DNA from: Clostridia bacterium
Lineage (GTDB): Bacteria; Bacillota; Clostridia; Oscillospirales; Acutalibacteraceae
Direction of reading: 5' to 3'
Assembly (NCBI GenBank): GCA_017613735.1
Contig: JAGADF010000008.1
Coordinates: forward strand, 248,001 to 312,000
Length of the DNA stretch: 64,000 nucleotides
Under the pieces are notes generated by a model. That model was given only the letters and a program-made list of their open reading frames with translations. It made no database searches and was not told where the DNA came from. The translations under genes and the position numbers were made by a program. Below are positions 35,497 through 45,172 of this stretch, piece after piece (position 1 is the stretch's first letter; each line of letters starts with the position of its first letter).

Positions 35497-36423
35497 TTAT
35501 CCCTCTTTTTCAAGCTTCTTCAGGTCGTACGGTGTTTCCTGATATACATAATAATTAAGCCAGTTTGAGAAGAACAGATTTGCGTGAGAACGCCAGTTGA
35601 AAATAATTCTTCCGTCGGGATTGTCGTTTTCAAAATAGTTTTCGGGAATATCGGGATTAATCCCCGCGTCAAGGTCTCTTATGTACTCGTTTTTAAGCGT
35701 GTCGCGGTCATACTCCATATGCCCGAAAACAAAAATCTGCCTGCCGCTTTCGGTAGAAAGAATGTGAAGCCCCGCCTTTTCGCTTTCGGCTAAAATACGA
35801 AGCGCAGGAACCTTTTCAACGTCGTTTTTATCGACGTATGTAAGGCGTGAATGCGGAGCGTAAAATACCTCGTCAAAGCCTCTTACAAGCGGATTCTGCG
35901 GACGTGTGACCGAATGGGCGAATACGCCGCTCATTTTCTTTTCAAGCGGCTTTTTCTCAATGCCGTAATGATAGTAAAGACCAGCCTGCGCGCCCCAGCA
36001 GATATGAAGCGTGGAATAGACGTTAGTCTTTGAAAACTCCATAAGAGCACAAAGCTCTTTCCAGTAATCAACCTTTTCGAACGGAAGAGTTTCAACGGGC
36101 GCGCCCGTGATAATCATACCGTCGTAGCGGTTGTTCTTAACCTTGTCAAAGGTGGTGTAAAACGCCTTCATATGCTCTTCCGCCGTATTTTTCGCAACGT
36201 GCGAATCCATACGGAGCAGAGTCAGCTGAACCTGCAGCGGGCTGTTGGCAAGCACCCTTGCAAGCTGGGTTTCGGTGGCAATTTTCGTCGGCATAAGATT
36301 TACGATAAGAATTCTTAAAGGCCTTATCTGCTGGGAAAGAGCCCTCGCCTTATGCATTACGAAAACATTTTCGTTCTGTAACGACGAATACGCCGGTAAA
36401 TTTTTAGGGATGATTAAAGGCAT
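35497..36423 (-). CDS. metA: homoserine O-acyltransferase, predicted acetyl-specific
   Basis: Acylates homoserine for methionine synthesis. The catalytic Cys is in LHICWGAQAGLYYHYG (about residue 142), and FVFGHMEYDRDTL supplies the catalytic His and Glu. The acyl-selecting residue follows ITGAPVETL: Glu here, as in the Bacillus cereus enzyme shown to use acetyl-CoA, whereas the E. coli succinyl enzyme has Gly. I therefore predict homoserine O-acetyltransferase activity. It has 308 residues and lies 1 base after the radical SAM gene. Confidence 0.93.
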   Translation of the reverse strand: MPLIIPKNLPAYSSLQNENVFVMHKARALSQQIRPLRILIVNLMPTKIATETQLARVLANSPLQVQLTLLRMDSHVAKNTAEEHMKAFYTTFDKVKNNRYDGMIITGAPVETLPFEKVDYWKELCALMEFSKTNVYSTLHICWGAQAGLYYHYGIEKKPLEKKMSGVFAHSVTRPQNPLVRGFDEVFYAPHSRLTYVDKNDVEKVPALRILAESEKAGLHILSTESGRQIFVFGHMEYDRDTLKNEYIRDLDAGINPDIPENYFENDNPDGRIIFNWRSHANLFFSNWLNYYVYQETPYDLKKLEKEG

Positions 36424-36424
36424 T

Positions 36425-37855
36425 TTACTGTTCCTTATTACTTAATTCCGCTTTGCCCTCGGGCGTGTCGCGGTAATACTGAGTGTGTGTTTCCCTGTGC
36501 TTTGTCGAATTCCAGAGCGCTTCGGCTTTCGGCGCCCAGTCGGTCGCAAAATCGACGCACTTGTCGCAAAGCGTATCAACATCCTCCTGATTAATAAGGT
36601 CGGAGCTTTTTGCATTCGTCTTTTTAATCATTTCGCGGAGAATATCGGGGTTTTCAAGCATCGGACAGGGACGAAGATGGTTATCGTTAAACGGCTGTCC
36701 CTTATGATAAGCCATAAACAGAGGGCTCTTAAGCGCCTCAAGAAGAGTCTTTTCACGGATGTTCGAATCCGAGTAATGAACAAATACGCACGGTTCCATA
36801 TCGCCCGCGGAGTTAATATGGAAATAGTTTCTTCCGCCCGCGATACAGCCGCCTACGTATTCGGCGTCGTTCTGGAAATCCATAACGAAGATAGGCTTGC
36901 CCGTCTTGCCGTTACGCATTACCTTGAGCCATTTATACATATGGGTTCTCTGTTCGCTTGTGGGAATAAGCTCGGGCGTGCCGGTATGACCGACGGGCAT
37001 ATAGTTGAAATACAAAGCGAATTTTGCGCCCTTTTCAACAAGCATGTCCATAAACGAATCGCTCGTGACGGATTCGACATTTCTTCTCGTATAACAGACG
37101 GAAACGCCGAAGAAGCACTTGTTTTTCTTAAGCAAATCCATAGCTTTGACAGTAGTCTGATAACTGCCCTCGCCTCTTCGCCAGTCGTTTGACTCCTCGT
37201 CGCCCTCAATGCTTAAAGCGAGGGAGAGGTTGCCCACCCTGTTCATTTCACGGCAGAGCTTCTCGTCAATAAGAGTCGCGTTTGTATAAGCGAGGAAAAT
37301 ACAGTCGGGATTGTTTTCACAGAGCTTTATAATGTCATCCTTGCGAATAAGCGGCTCGCCGCCGGTCATCATATAAAGATGAGTGCCGAGCGCCTTGCCC
37401 TGAGATACAATGCTCTGCATTTCGTCAAACGAAAGCTGAAGCTTGTGGCCGTATTCAGCCGACCAGCAGCCCTTACAGTGAAGGTTGCACGCGCTCGTCG
37501 GGTCAAACAAAAGCAAAAACGGAATATTGCATTTATATTTTTCGCGGTTGGCGCGGACAGTTTTCGTGCCGTAAAGTCCGGCGTCAATTCCGAAGGTCAT
37601 AAGCAGCTTTCTCAACGTGCCGCGGTCAAGGTCGTTAATGATATTAAGACCGAACGCAGCCCATACGTTATCGCTGTCGCTTACCGCCTCGTACATCTTA
37701 TTAAAGTTCTCGGGAGGGAAAATCTTTGAGAAAAGAGGCTTGACTCGTTTTACAAGCTTCTGCATATTGCGCTGCGGGTCTTTGTCGACATACTTCAGAA
37801 TTCTGTCGAGCGTGAAACCGAGCACCGCTTTTTTAACGCGATGGCTTTTCTGCAT
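36425..37855 (-). CDS. radical SAM protein of unknown substrate
   Basis: A 476-residue enzyme. The cluster-binding motif CNLHCKGCW lies at about residue 123, followed by GGEPL (SAM binding) and YTNATLID. A C-terminal region with CIAGGRNYFHINSAGDMEPCVF, then CPMLENP and CDKC, looks like a SPASM-type auxiliary cluster domain. The first about 100 residues (with FPPENFNKMYEAV) are conserved-looking but unassigned. SPASM proteins modify peptides, proteins or small molecules; no precursor peptide is visible next door, so I do not name a substrate. It is first in an operon with metA and a DUF218 gene, with a near-consensus promoter. Confidence 0.85.
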   Translation of the reverse strand: MQKSHRVKKAVLGFTLDRILKYVDKDPQRNMQKLVKRVKPLFSKIFPPENFNKMYEAVSDSDNVWAAFGLNIINDLDRGTLRKLLMTFGIDAGLYGTKTVRANREKYKCNIPFLLLFDPTSACNLHCKGCWSAEYGHKLQLSFDEMQSIVSQGKALGTHLYMMTGGEPLIRKDDIIKLCENNPDCIFLAYTNATLIDEKLCREMNRVGNLSLALSIEGDEESNDWRRGEGSYQTTVKAMDLLKKNKCFFGVSVCYTRRNVESVTSDSFMDMLVEKGAKFALYFNYMPVGHTGTPELIPTSEQRTHMYKWLKVMRNGKTGKPIFVMDFQNDAEYVGGCIAGGRNYFHINSAGDMEPCVFVHYSDSNIREKTLLEALKSPLFMAYHKGQPFNDNHLRPCPMLENPDILREMIKKTNAKSSDLINQEDVDTLCDKCVDFATDWAPKAEALWNSTKHRETHTQYYRDTPEGKAELSNKEQ

Positions 37856-37889
37856 AATATCCCCTCCTTAAAATATAATTCGAAATGAA

Positions 37890-37918
37890 ATTGTAACATA
37901 AATACATATTAATGTCAA
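37890..37918 (-). promoter_or_regulatory. promoter of the radical SAM-metA-DUF218 operon
   Basis: On the minus strand: TTGACA at 37913-37918, 17-bp spacer, TACAAT at 37890-37895, then AAGGAGGGG before the ATG. Confidence 0.8.
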
Positions 37919-37998
37919 TCAAATATAAATAAAGATAATATTTTCTTTTCTTTCGTCAAGAATAATAACAGTTTTGACGGAAGGCGCGGAAAATAAAC

Positions 37999-40900
37999 AT
38001 GAAAATCGAAAAAAAGCTTAAAAAAAGCCTTAAAAATCTCTATTCGCAGTACAAAAAGAGCCTTGACGAAAAAAGAAGCGGCTGGCTTACGGACAACTAT
38101 TATATTTTTGAACGCGAATCTCAGGGAATCCTTAAGTTTTTTTCACAGCCTAAAAGCCGTGAAATGAACGTATTTTTACACTGTCTTTTTGAAAAATGCA
38201 GCTTTCTCTTTTCAAACGGAAAAATGAGCGAAAGCGAAATAGGAAAGGCTCTCGGCAAAAGTGAAATGAGCCTTTTGTCCTTTGAGTTCGCGCCGACTGT
38301 TTTCAAGGCGGTTTTTATTATCTCGGCAGGCGAAAACGTTTTTGACGAGAAAGAAACGGAAAAATGCGTAAAGGCTCTTCGCGGCATTGACGAAACGGAT
38401 TTCGAGCTTCTTGCCGAGGAATACTGCGAAAAGGAAAAAATGCTTCTTCGCGACAGCGTTTATAAATCAATGCCGCCCGAATGCAAAAGCGCGTACAGAA
38501 AACGGATTTTTTATCTTTCAAACAGAGAAAAAAAGAGCGAAAAAGAAACCGTAACCGAGCTTTTTAAAAGCAAAGAGCACATAGGATTCAGACTTTTTAC
38601 GAAAAGGAAAAACCGTAATATAGGCTATATTTTTATTGAGGCGTTTATCACTCTTATACTTTCTGTATTTATTTCGCTTATACTCGGGAAACCCTTTTTA
38701 TCTTTTCTTTTTCTCTTCCCTGTCGGGCAGATTGTCGGCTCGGTTGCTTTAAGAGCCGAAATGAGAAAAAATCCGCCGAAGCCGGTTTTAAGACTCGATA
38801 GCGAAAAAATCCCCGACTGCGCCAAAACTCTTGTGACGGTTTCGAGTCTGTTGCCCTGCGCTAAAGATTGCGAAAAGACCGAAAAGCACCTGACCGAGCT
38901 TTACGCTTCAAACAGAGACGAAAACGTTTTCTTCTGCCTTCTTGTTGACAAAAAGGAATTTTCCTCTGCCGAAAAGCCTGACGACAGGGCAAATATAGCG
39001 GCTTTAAAACGCGTTATTCAACGGCTCAATAATAAATACGGGAACAGATTCTTTCTTTTAATACGTCCCCGCGAATATTCAAAAACCTCTGGTTGTTTTA
39101 CGGGAAAAAACAGAAAAATGGGAGCCATAGGCTCGCTCGTAAAGCTGATTTGTTCGGGTGAAAACGACTTTGAAACAGTTGTCGGCGATATCTCGCTCAT
39201 AGGCGATATGAGCTATATTTTTGCGCTTGACAGCGATACAATGCCCGATTTTCTCGCGACAAAAAAGCTTGTTATGACCGCGCTTCACCCGCTGAACAAG
39301 GCCGTAATTGACGAAAAGAGCAAAAAAGTAAAACGCGGCTACGGTATTTTTTCCGTTCAGGCGCTCAACTCCCTAATGGACGAAAGCGGAACGCTCTTTT
39401 CGCTTCTTATGTCGGGAAGCGGCGGAAGCATAGCTTACGACAATCTCTGCTGCGACAGGTTTTCGGACGTGTTTTCATCGGGTATTTTTGCGGGCAAGGG
39501 ACTTATTGACGTCGCCGCTTATAACAAAATTTTACTCTCAAGATTCAGGGATGAAAAAATACTCAGCCACGATATTATCGAGGGCGAGCTTTTAAACACT
39601 CTTTTCGTTTCGGACATTTCCGTCGCGGACTCGTTTCCGAAAAGCGAAAGCTCTTTTCTTTCAAGGCTTCACAGATGGATAAGAGGCGACTGGCAGAATA
39701 TTCCGTTTCTTACAAAACATCCGTCGGCATTTTTAAAAAAAGAGGTCAATCCCCTGCCCTTTATTTCAAGATTTAAACTATTCGAAAACTTAAGGCGAAG
39801 TCTTAACGAGGTTTTTTCGCTTCTTCTAATTCTTTCCTCGGTTTTCTTTGACGGAAAAACCGCCGCGGTTATGATTTCAGTTTCGCTTTTAAGCCTCACC
39901 GCCGATGAAATTCTTTCATTTTTCAGGTCGCTCGTTTCAGGCGGGCTCGCGATGCTTTCACGGCTTTACTATTCCGCCGCGATACCCGATTCACTTAATA
40001 TATTAACGGTTTCGGTCATAAAAATAATTACGCTTCCGCGCAACGCCTTTAAAAGCCTGAACGCAATTGTTCTTGCGCTCACAAGACAGTTTATCACGAA
40101 AAAGAAAATGCTTGAATGGGTAACTGCCGCGGATTCCGAAAAGAGCAGCTCACTTTTTTCGGTCGTTGTAAATAACTTCAGCTGCATTCTCTGCGCGGCG
40201 TTTTTAATGATTTTTCACACGCCCTATACGGTTTTGTGCTCTCTTTTGTTCCTTTTAAACATTCCGTTTGAATACTGCTCACAGAAAAGAATAAAGAAAG
40301 AGGATTCCTCGCTCGATTCGCTGACTAAGGAGAGGCTCGTTTCCCACGCCGCCGCTCAATGGAAATACTACGAAAAATACGCCGATGAAAAATACAATTT
40401 TCTGCCCGCGGACAACGTTCAGTTTTCGCCCGTTTTCAGAGTTGCCGAACGCACCTCGCCGACAAATATCGGGCTTTTTCTCGCCTGCGTTACGGCGGCA
40501 AGGCAGTTCGGATTCATAAGCGAGGAAGAAATGCTTTTCAAACTTGAAAAAGCTGTCTCAAGTATTGAAAAACTTGAAAAATGGCACGGAAATCTTCTTA
40601 ACTGGTACGATATAAAAACTCTAAGACCGCTTGAGCCGAGATTTGTTTCGACTGTCGACAGCGGTAATTTCCTTTGCTCGCTCACAGCGGTTAAGCAGGC
40701 TCTTAAGGAAAATAAAAACGCAACCGATTTGTACGGTAGAATCGAAAAAATCATTTCCGAAACCGACCTTGAGCCGCTTTACAATAAAAAAAGACATTTG
40801 TTTCACATAGGCTTTGACTTGAGCGAGAACCGCCTTTCGTCATCTTATTACGACCTTCTTATGAGCGAGGCGAGAATGACAAGCTATTTCGCCGTAAGCC

Positions 40901-43900
40901 GCCGAATTGTAGAAAAGAAGCATTGGGGCGCGCTTTCAAGGTCTTTAAGACGCGCGGGGCGGTATTCGGGACCGGTATCATGGTCGGGAACAATGTTCGA
41001 ATACTTTATGCCAGATATTTTTCTTCCCGCGAAAAAGAATTCGTTTTCTTATGAAGGACTTCGTTTCTGTCTTTACTGTCAGCAGCTTTACTCAAAGGGA
41101 AAGCATATCCCCTGGGGTATAAGCGAAAGCGCGTTTTACGCGTTTGACAACGACTATAACTATCAGTACAAGGCTCACGGTGTAGGCAGGCTGAGCCTTG
41201 CAAGAGGCAGCTCTGCAGATACCGTCATAAGCCCTTATTCGACTTATCTTGCCCTGCCCTTTTCGCCTAAAAAGGCCGCAGTCAATATAAAAAAGCTTGA
41301 AAAGCTTCATCTTCTCGGCCCTTACGCTCTTTATGAAGCGGCGGACTTTACAAAAAGCCGCGCCGAAAACAGAGAATACCGAATTGTAAAGAGCTATATG
41401 GCTCATCATATAGGAATGAGTATGCTTTCAATTCTCAACGCGACGGACAACTTTTATATGCAAAGGCTCTTTATGAGCGATATTGATATGGCGGCGGGCA
41501 AAAACCTTCTTGAAGAAAAGATACCGACGTTTACGCCCGTTCTTAAAAAATACAAAAAATCCCCGCCGTCCGAGCAATACGAAAGACGAGAAAGGTTTAT
41601 AAAAGGCAATTCGTCCTTTTCTGTTTTAAACCCTAAGGCTCAGGCGTATTCAAACGGCGAATGGACCCTTAATGTCTGTGAAAACGGGACGACGAAAAGC
41701 ACCTTCGGCGACAAGTGCATTTTCATCCATTCCGACGACTTTTTGTTTAATCCCGCAGGAGTTACCGCCCTTGTAAAATCGAATAAAGAGATTAAATATT
41801 TTTCACCGTATATGAACACCGAAAGGGCGGAAAATTACAGCTGTGTTTTCAGGGAAAACGAAGCGGTAATCGGTTTTAACGACGGTAAAATAAGGCTTAC
41901 CCAAAGGCTGTCGGTTCATAAGTTCCTGCCCTGCGAAAGACGTCTGTTTACGGTTCAGAACCTGTCAAAAAGAAAGCTCGAAGGAGAGCTGCTCATATAC
42001 CTTGAGCCGTGCCTTGCCAGAGCCGAAAGCCACGGCGGTCATCCCGCCTTTTCAAAGCTTTTCGTGACGGAAAATTACGACGAAAAGGAGAAAATTCTGT
42101 CTTTCGCAAGACGTGATAAAAACGAGGACGAGCAGGTAAGCTTAAGCCTTGCTTTTCCGAAAAGCGAAAGGTTTATGTATACCTGTAACCGCGAATCGGT
42201 TCTCAAAAGGCCCGACGGAATTTTCTCCCTCGGGAAAGACGGCGTTGACTTTTCAAAAAAGACGGGAACTCCCGACTGCTGCGCTCTTTTTTCGGTTAAG
42301 ATTAATCTTGCGCCGAGAGAAAAGAAAACCGTTCCGCTTATTATCAGCGCATCAAAAACTCAAAAGGGCTCAAGGGAAATTATTCTCGAAGGCAGGCGAA
42401 AAAATATTTTCGCTTCATTCGAAAGCGCGCCGTCAATACTCGACAATTCCTCGCAAAGCGGCATACTCTCAAAGGAGATACTTCCGAATCTTATTTACCG
42501 CCCCGCCCTGCGCGAGGAACAGAAAAACGCAATTTACAAAAACGAAAGAGCGGTTGACGCGCTTTGGAGTCTCGGCATTTCGGGCGACAAACCGATTATT
42601 CTTTTCGTTATTAAAAGCGAGGAGGATATTCCGCTTCTCAAAAGGCTTATAAAAATTCACAGCGCATTTCAGAATGCGTTTATCAAAAACGACCTTGCGG
42701 TTGTTTTTAACAGCGTTACAAAGCCGTCAGTCGATAAAGCGCTTAAGGACGGCTCATTTTCAATGAACGGGATTTTCACCGTGGACGCCGATAAAACGGA
42801 CGCCGAAACCTTAAATTCGCTTACGGCTTTCTGCTCGTATTATGCGAAAAACGACCTTTCGGCAAAACAAAAAGAAGAAAAATTCGAAATGATTAAAATA
42901 CGCGGCGGCTCAAAGGCGGACGGTGAAAACGCAGTCTCAGGCAACGGCTTTATGATTAACCGTTCGCCCGTTCTGCCCTGGTGCTTCGTCTATTCAAACG
43001 ACTGTTTCGGAACGCTCGTCAGCGACAAAGCGCTCGGTTTCACCTTTGCGTTCAATTCATATCTTAACAAGCTGACAAAGTGGACAAACGACACGAGAAC
43101 CGACCTTAATTCCGAAATAATTCTTATTAAGTCAGGTGAAAAATACTTTAATCCCATCGTTAATTCAAACGTCGTTTTTGAAACCGAAAAAGCGGTTTAC
43201 ACAAGCGTTTGCGACGGCATTGAAATCACCGTCACAATAAATGTCGAAAAAAGAAAAATGCAGAAAAAAATCACTCTGAAAATGCGAAACGCTTCGGGCA
43301 GAAGGAAAGCCGTTTCCGCAGTTTTTTCCGTCGAACCGGTTTTATATTTCAACGACGGTTCGCAAAGGCTTTTGCACTTTGAAAAGGGAAAGAACGAAAT
43401 AACGGTTTCGAATCCGTTAAACCGAGATTTCAAAGGCAAAATGAGGCTGTCTGCCGACTTTGACGCGGACGCGGTTGTTTTTGATAAAACCGCCCTTTTT
43501 GAAGGCAAGTGGGGAAACTGCTTTCCCCTGCCGTGCAGAAACCCCGTCGCCTCTCTCGGAAAAACCTTTGCCCTTGAAAAAGACGAGGAAAAAACCTTTA
43601 ACTTTTCGCTCGGCTTTATTTGTGACTTCCCACCTGAATTTCACGAATGCGAAAACAGAATTACGATTAATTCGCCCGACAAAAATCTTAACAGTCTTGT
43701 AAACGTTTTTCTGCCCGTACAGATTTTACGCGGCAGGCTTCAGTCAAGGACGGGCTTTTACCAGTGCTCGGGAGCATACGGCTTTCGCGACCAGCTTCAG
43801 GACGCGCTTTCACTCGTCTTAACAGAGCCCGAAAGACTTAAAGAGCAGATTATATTATGCGCCAAAGCGCAGTTTGAGGAGGGCGATGTTCTTCACTGGT

Positions 43901-45114
43901 TCCACGTTCTGCCCGACGGCGTTTTAAAGGGCGTAAGGACAAAATATGCCGATGACAGACTATGGCTGCCGCTGGCTGTAAGCGAATATATATTTGTCAC
44001 GGGCGACAGGGATTTTTTAAACGCCGAAATACCGTTTTTAAGGTGCCCCAAGCTTAATGAAAACGAAAGCGAAAGATACGTTGAACTGTATCCGTCGGAT
44101 GAAAGCGGCAGTATTTTTGACCACTGCGTAAGGGCGATTGAAAAAAGCCTTGTATACGGAAAGAACGGGTTGCCGAAGATTTTCGGCGGCGACTGGAACG
44201 ACGGATTTAACGGCATAGGCAGGAACGGAAACGGCGAAAGCGTATGGCTCGGTCAGTTTCTAATAATTACGCTTGAGCGGTTTTCAGACCTCTGTGACGA
44301 AAAAAGAAAATCGAAATATAAACACGAAGCAGAAAAAATCCGTAAATCAATTGACGAAAACGCGTGGAACGGAGATTGGTATATACGCGCCTTTCTCGAT
44401 GACGGAACGCCTATCGGAGACGGAAAAAACGAGTGCAAAATCGATTCCCTTTCGCAGTCGTTTGCGGTTTTCTGTAAAATGCCCGACAAAGAGAGAATAA
44501 AGTCCTCGCTTGAGAACGCGGAAAAATATCTTTTCGACGCGGATAACGGGCTTATAAAGCTTTTTTCCGACGGATTCGTCAGCGACAGACGCGCGGGTTA
44601 TATTTCCGCCTATCCCGTGGGGCTTCGTGAAAACGCAGGTCAGTACACTCACGCGGCAGTCTGGCTTGCGGCTTCGTTTATTAAAAACGGTCAGGTCGAC
44701 AGGGGTTACGAAATGCTCGGCGTTCTCAATCCGCTGAATAAGTACGAAAACGCGCGGACAGCCGAAAAATATATGACAGAACCGTATTTTCTCGCGGGCG
44801 ACGTCTATTCCAGAAAAGGCGTTGAAGGCAGAGGAGGCTGGAGCTTATACACGGGCAGCGCGGGCTGGTACTACAAAACGGTTATTGAAACAGTTTTCGG
44901 AATTAAAAAAATTTCAAACACCGTTTTTATCGAGCCGAATTTTCCTTCCGACTGGAAAAACTGCTCGATGACTGTTGAATTAAATAACGTAAAATACGAA
45001 ATCGAATACGTCAGAAGCGACAAAAACGTCCTCATTATTGACGGTGAAGAAAAGCCGTATCTTACCCTCGACGGAAAAAAGCATAAAATAATTGTAAATT
45101 TCTGTGGAAAATAA
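37999..45114 (+). CDS. cyclic beta-1,2-glucan synthase-like giant protein (GT84-GH144-like-GH94)
   Basis: A 2371-residue membrane protein. Hydrophobic segments lie at about 207-250, 610-660 and 725-760. Between the first two is a GT84-like glycosyltransferase with DSDTMPDF (DxD, about 412) and SRLHRWIRGDWQ (about 553-565). A glycoamylase-like domain follows (about 815-1160; RTSPTNIGLFL, GNLLNWYDI, SSYYDLLMSEARMTSYFAV). The last part (about 1210-2340) is a GH94 phosphorylase-like region with FRDQLQDAL and the catalytic-acid motif GGDWNDGFNG (about 2062). The order matches NdvB/Cgs proteins that make cyclic beta-1,2-glucan from UDP-glucose. It is somewhat shorter than the proteobacterial enzymes (about 2800). 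It stands alone, with no exporter (NdvA type) beside it. Confidence 0.85.
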   Translation: MKIEKKLKKSLKNLYSQYKKSLDEKRSGWLTDNYYIFERESQGILKFFSQPKSREMNVFLHCLFEKCSFLFSNGKMSESEIGKALGKSEMSLLSFEFAPTVFKAVFIISAGENVFDEKETEKCVKALRGIDETDFELLAEEYCEKEKMLLRDSVYKSMPPECKSAYRKRIFYLSNREKKSEKETVTELFKSKEHIGFRLFTKRKNRNIGYIFIEAFITLILSVFISLILGKPFLSFLFLFPVGQIVGSVALRAEMRKNPPKPVLRLDSEKIPDCAKTLVTVSSLLPCAKDCEKTEKHLTELYASNRDENVFFCLLVDKKEFSSAEKPDDRANIAALKRVIQRLNNKYGNRFFLLIRPREYSKTSGCFTGKNRKMGAIGSLVKLICSGENDFETVVGDISLIGDMSYIFALDSDTMPDFLATKKLVMTALHPLNKAVIDEKSKKVKRGYGIFSVQALNSLMDESGTLFSLLMSGSGGSIAYDNLCCDRFSDVFSSGIFAGKGLIDVAAYNKILLSRFRDEKILSHDIIEGELLNTLFVSDISVADSFPKSESSFLSRLHRWIRGDWQNIPFLTKHPSAFLKKEVNPLPFISRFKLFENLRRSLNEVFSLLLILSSVFFDGKTAAVMISVSLLSLTADEILSFFRSLVSGGLAMLSRLYYSAAIPDSLNILTVSVIKIITLPRNAFKSLNAIVLALTRQFITKKKMLEWVTAADSEKSSSLFSVVVNNFSCILCAAFLMIFHTPYTVLCSLLFLLNIPFEYCSQKRIKKEDSSLDSLTKERLVSHAAAQWKYYEKYADEKYNFLPADNVQFSPVFRVAERTSPTNIGLFLACVTAARQFGFISEEEMLFKLEKAVSSIEKLEKWHGNLLNWYDIKTLRPLEPRFVSTVDSGNFLCSLTAVKQALKENKNATDLYGRIEKIISETDLEPLYNKKRHLFHIGFDLSENRLSSSYYDLLMSEARMTSYFAVSRRIVEKKHWGALSRSLRRAGRYSGPVSWSGTMFEYFMPDIFLPAKKNSFSYEGLRFCLYCQQLYSKGKHIPWGISESAFYAFDNDYNYQYKAHGVGRLSLARGSSADTVISPYSTYLALPFSPKKAAVNIKKLEKLHLLGPYALYEAADFTKSRAENREYRIVKSYMAHHIGMSMLSILNATDNFYMQRLFMSDIDMAAGKNLLEEKIPTFTPVLKKYKKSPPSEQYERRERFIKGNSSFSVLNPKAQAYSNGEWTLNVCENGTTKSTFGDKCIFIHSDDFLFNPAGVTALVKSNKEIKYFSPYMNTERAENYSCVFRENEAVIGFNDGKIRLTQRLSVHKFLPCERRLFTVQNLSKRKLEGELLIYLEPCLARAESHGGHPAFSKLFVTENYDEKEKILSFARRDKNEDEQVSLSLAFPKSERFMYTCNRESVLKRPDGIFSLGKDGVDFSKKTGTPDCCALFSVKINLAPREKKTVPLIISASKTQKGSREIILEGRRKNIFASFESAPSILDNSSQSGILSKEILPNLIYRPALREEQKNAIYKNERAVDALWSLGISGDKPIILFVIKSEEDIPLLKRLIKIHSAFQNAFIKNDLAVVFNSVTKPSVDKALKDGSFSMNGIFTVDADKTDAETLNSLTAFCSYYAKNDLSAKQKEEKFEMIKIRGGSKADGENAVSGNGFMINRSPVLPWCFVYSNDCFGTLVSDKALGFTFAFNSYLNKLTKWTNDTRTDLNSEIILIKSGEKYFNPIVNSNVVFETEKAVYTSVCDGIEITVTINVEKRKMQKKITLKMRNASGRRKAVSAVFSVEPVLYFNDGSQRLLHFEKGKNEITVSNPLNRDFKGKMRLSADFDADAVVFDKTALFEGKWGNCFPLPCRNPVASLGKTFALEKDEEKTFNFSLGFICDFPPEFHECENRITINSPDKNLNSLVNVFLPVQILRGRLQSRTGFYQCSGAYGFRDQLQDALSLVLTEPERLKEQIILCAKAQFEEGDVLHWFHVLPDGVLKGVRTKYADDRLWLPLAVSEYIFVTGDRDFLNAEIPFLRCPKLNENESERYVELYPSDESGSIFDHCVRAIEKSLVYGKNGLPKIFGGDWNDGFNGIGRNGNGESVWLGQFLIITLERFSDLCDEKRKSKYKHEAEKIRKSIDENAWNGDWYIRAFLDDGTPIGDGKNECKIDSLSQSFAVFCKMPDKERIKSSLENAEKYLFDADNGLIKLFSDGFVSDRRAGYISAYPVGLRENAGQYTHAAVWLAASFIKNGQVDRGYEMLGVLNPLNKYENARTAEKYMTEPYFLAGDVYSRKGVEGRGGWSLYTGSAGWYYKTVIETVFGIKKISNTVFIEPNFPSDWKNCSMTVELNNVKYEIEYVRSDKNVLIIDGEEKPYLTLDGKKHKIIVNFCGK

Positions 45115-45127
45115 TTCCTTTATATGT

Positions 45128-45133
45128 TATAAT
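45128..45133 (+). promoter_or_regulatory. -10 element upstream of lgt
   Basis: A perfect TATAAT 40 bases before the lgt start; the best -35 match 17 bp upstream is TGGAAA (45105-45110), only 4 of 6, so the promoter is tentative. Confidence 0.4.
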
Positions 45134-45172
45134 AATTTACTGAATAGGATTATTTAAAGGGGAAAAGCTCTT

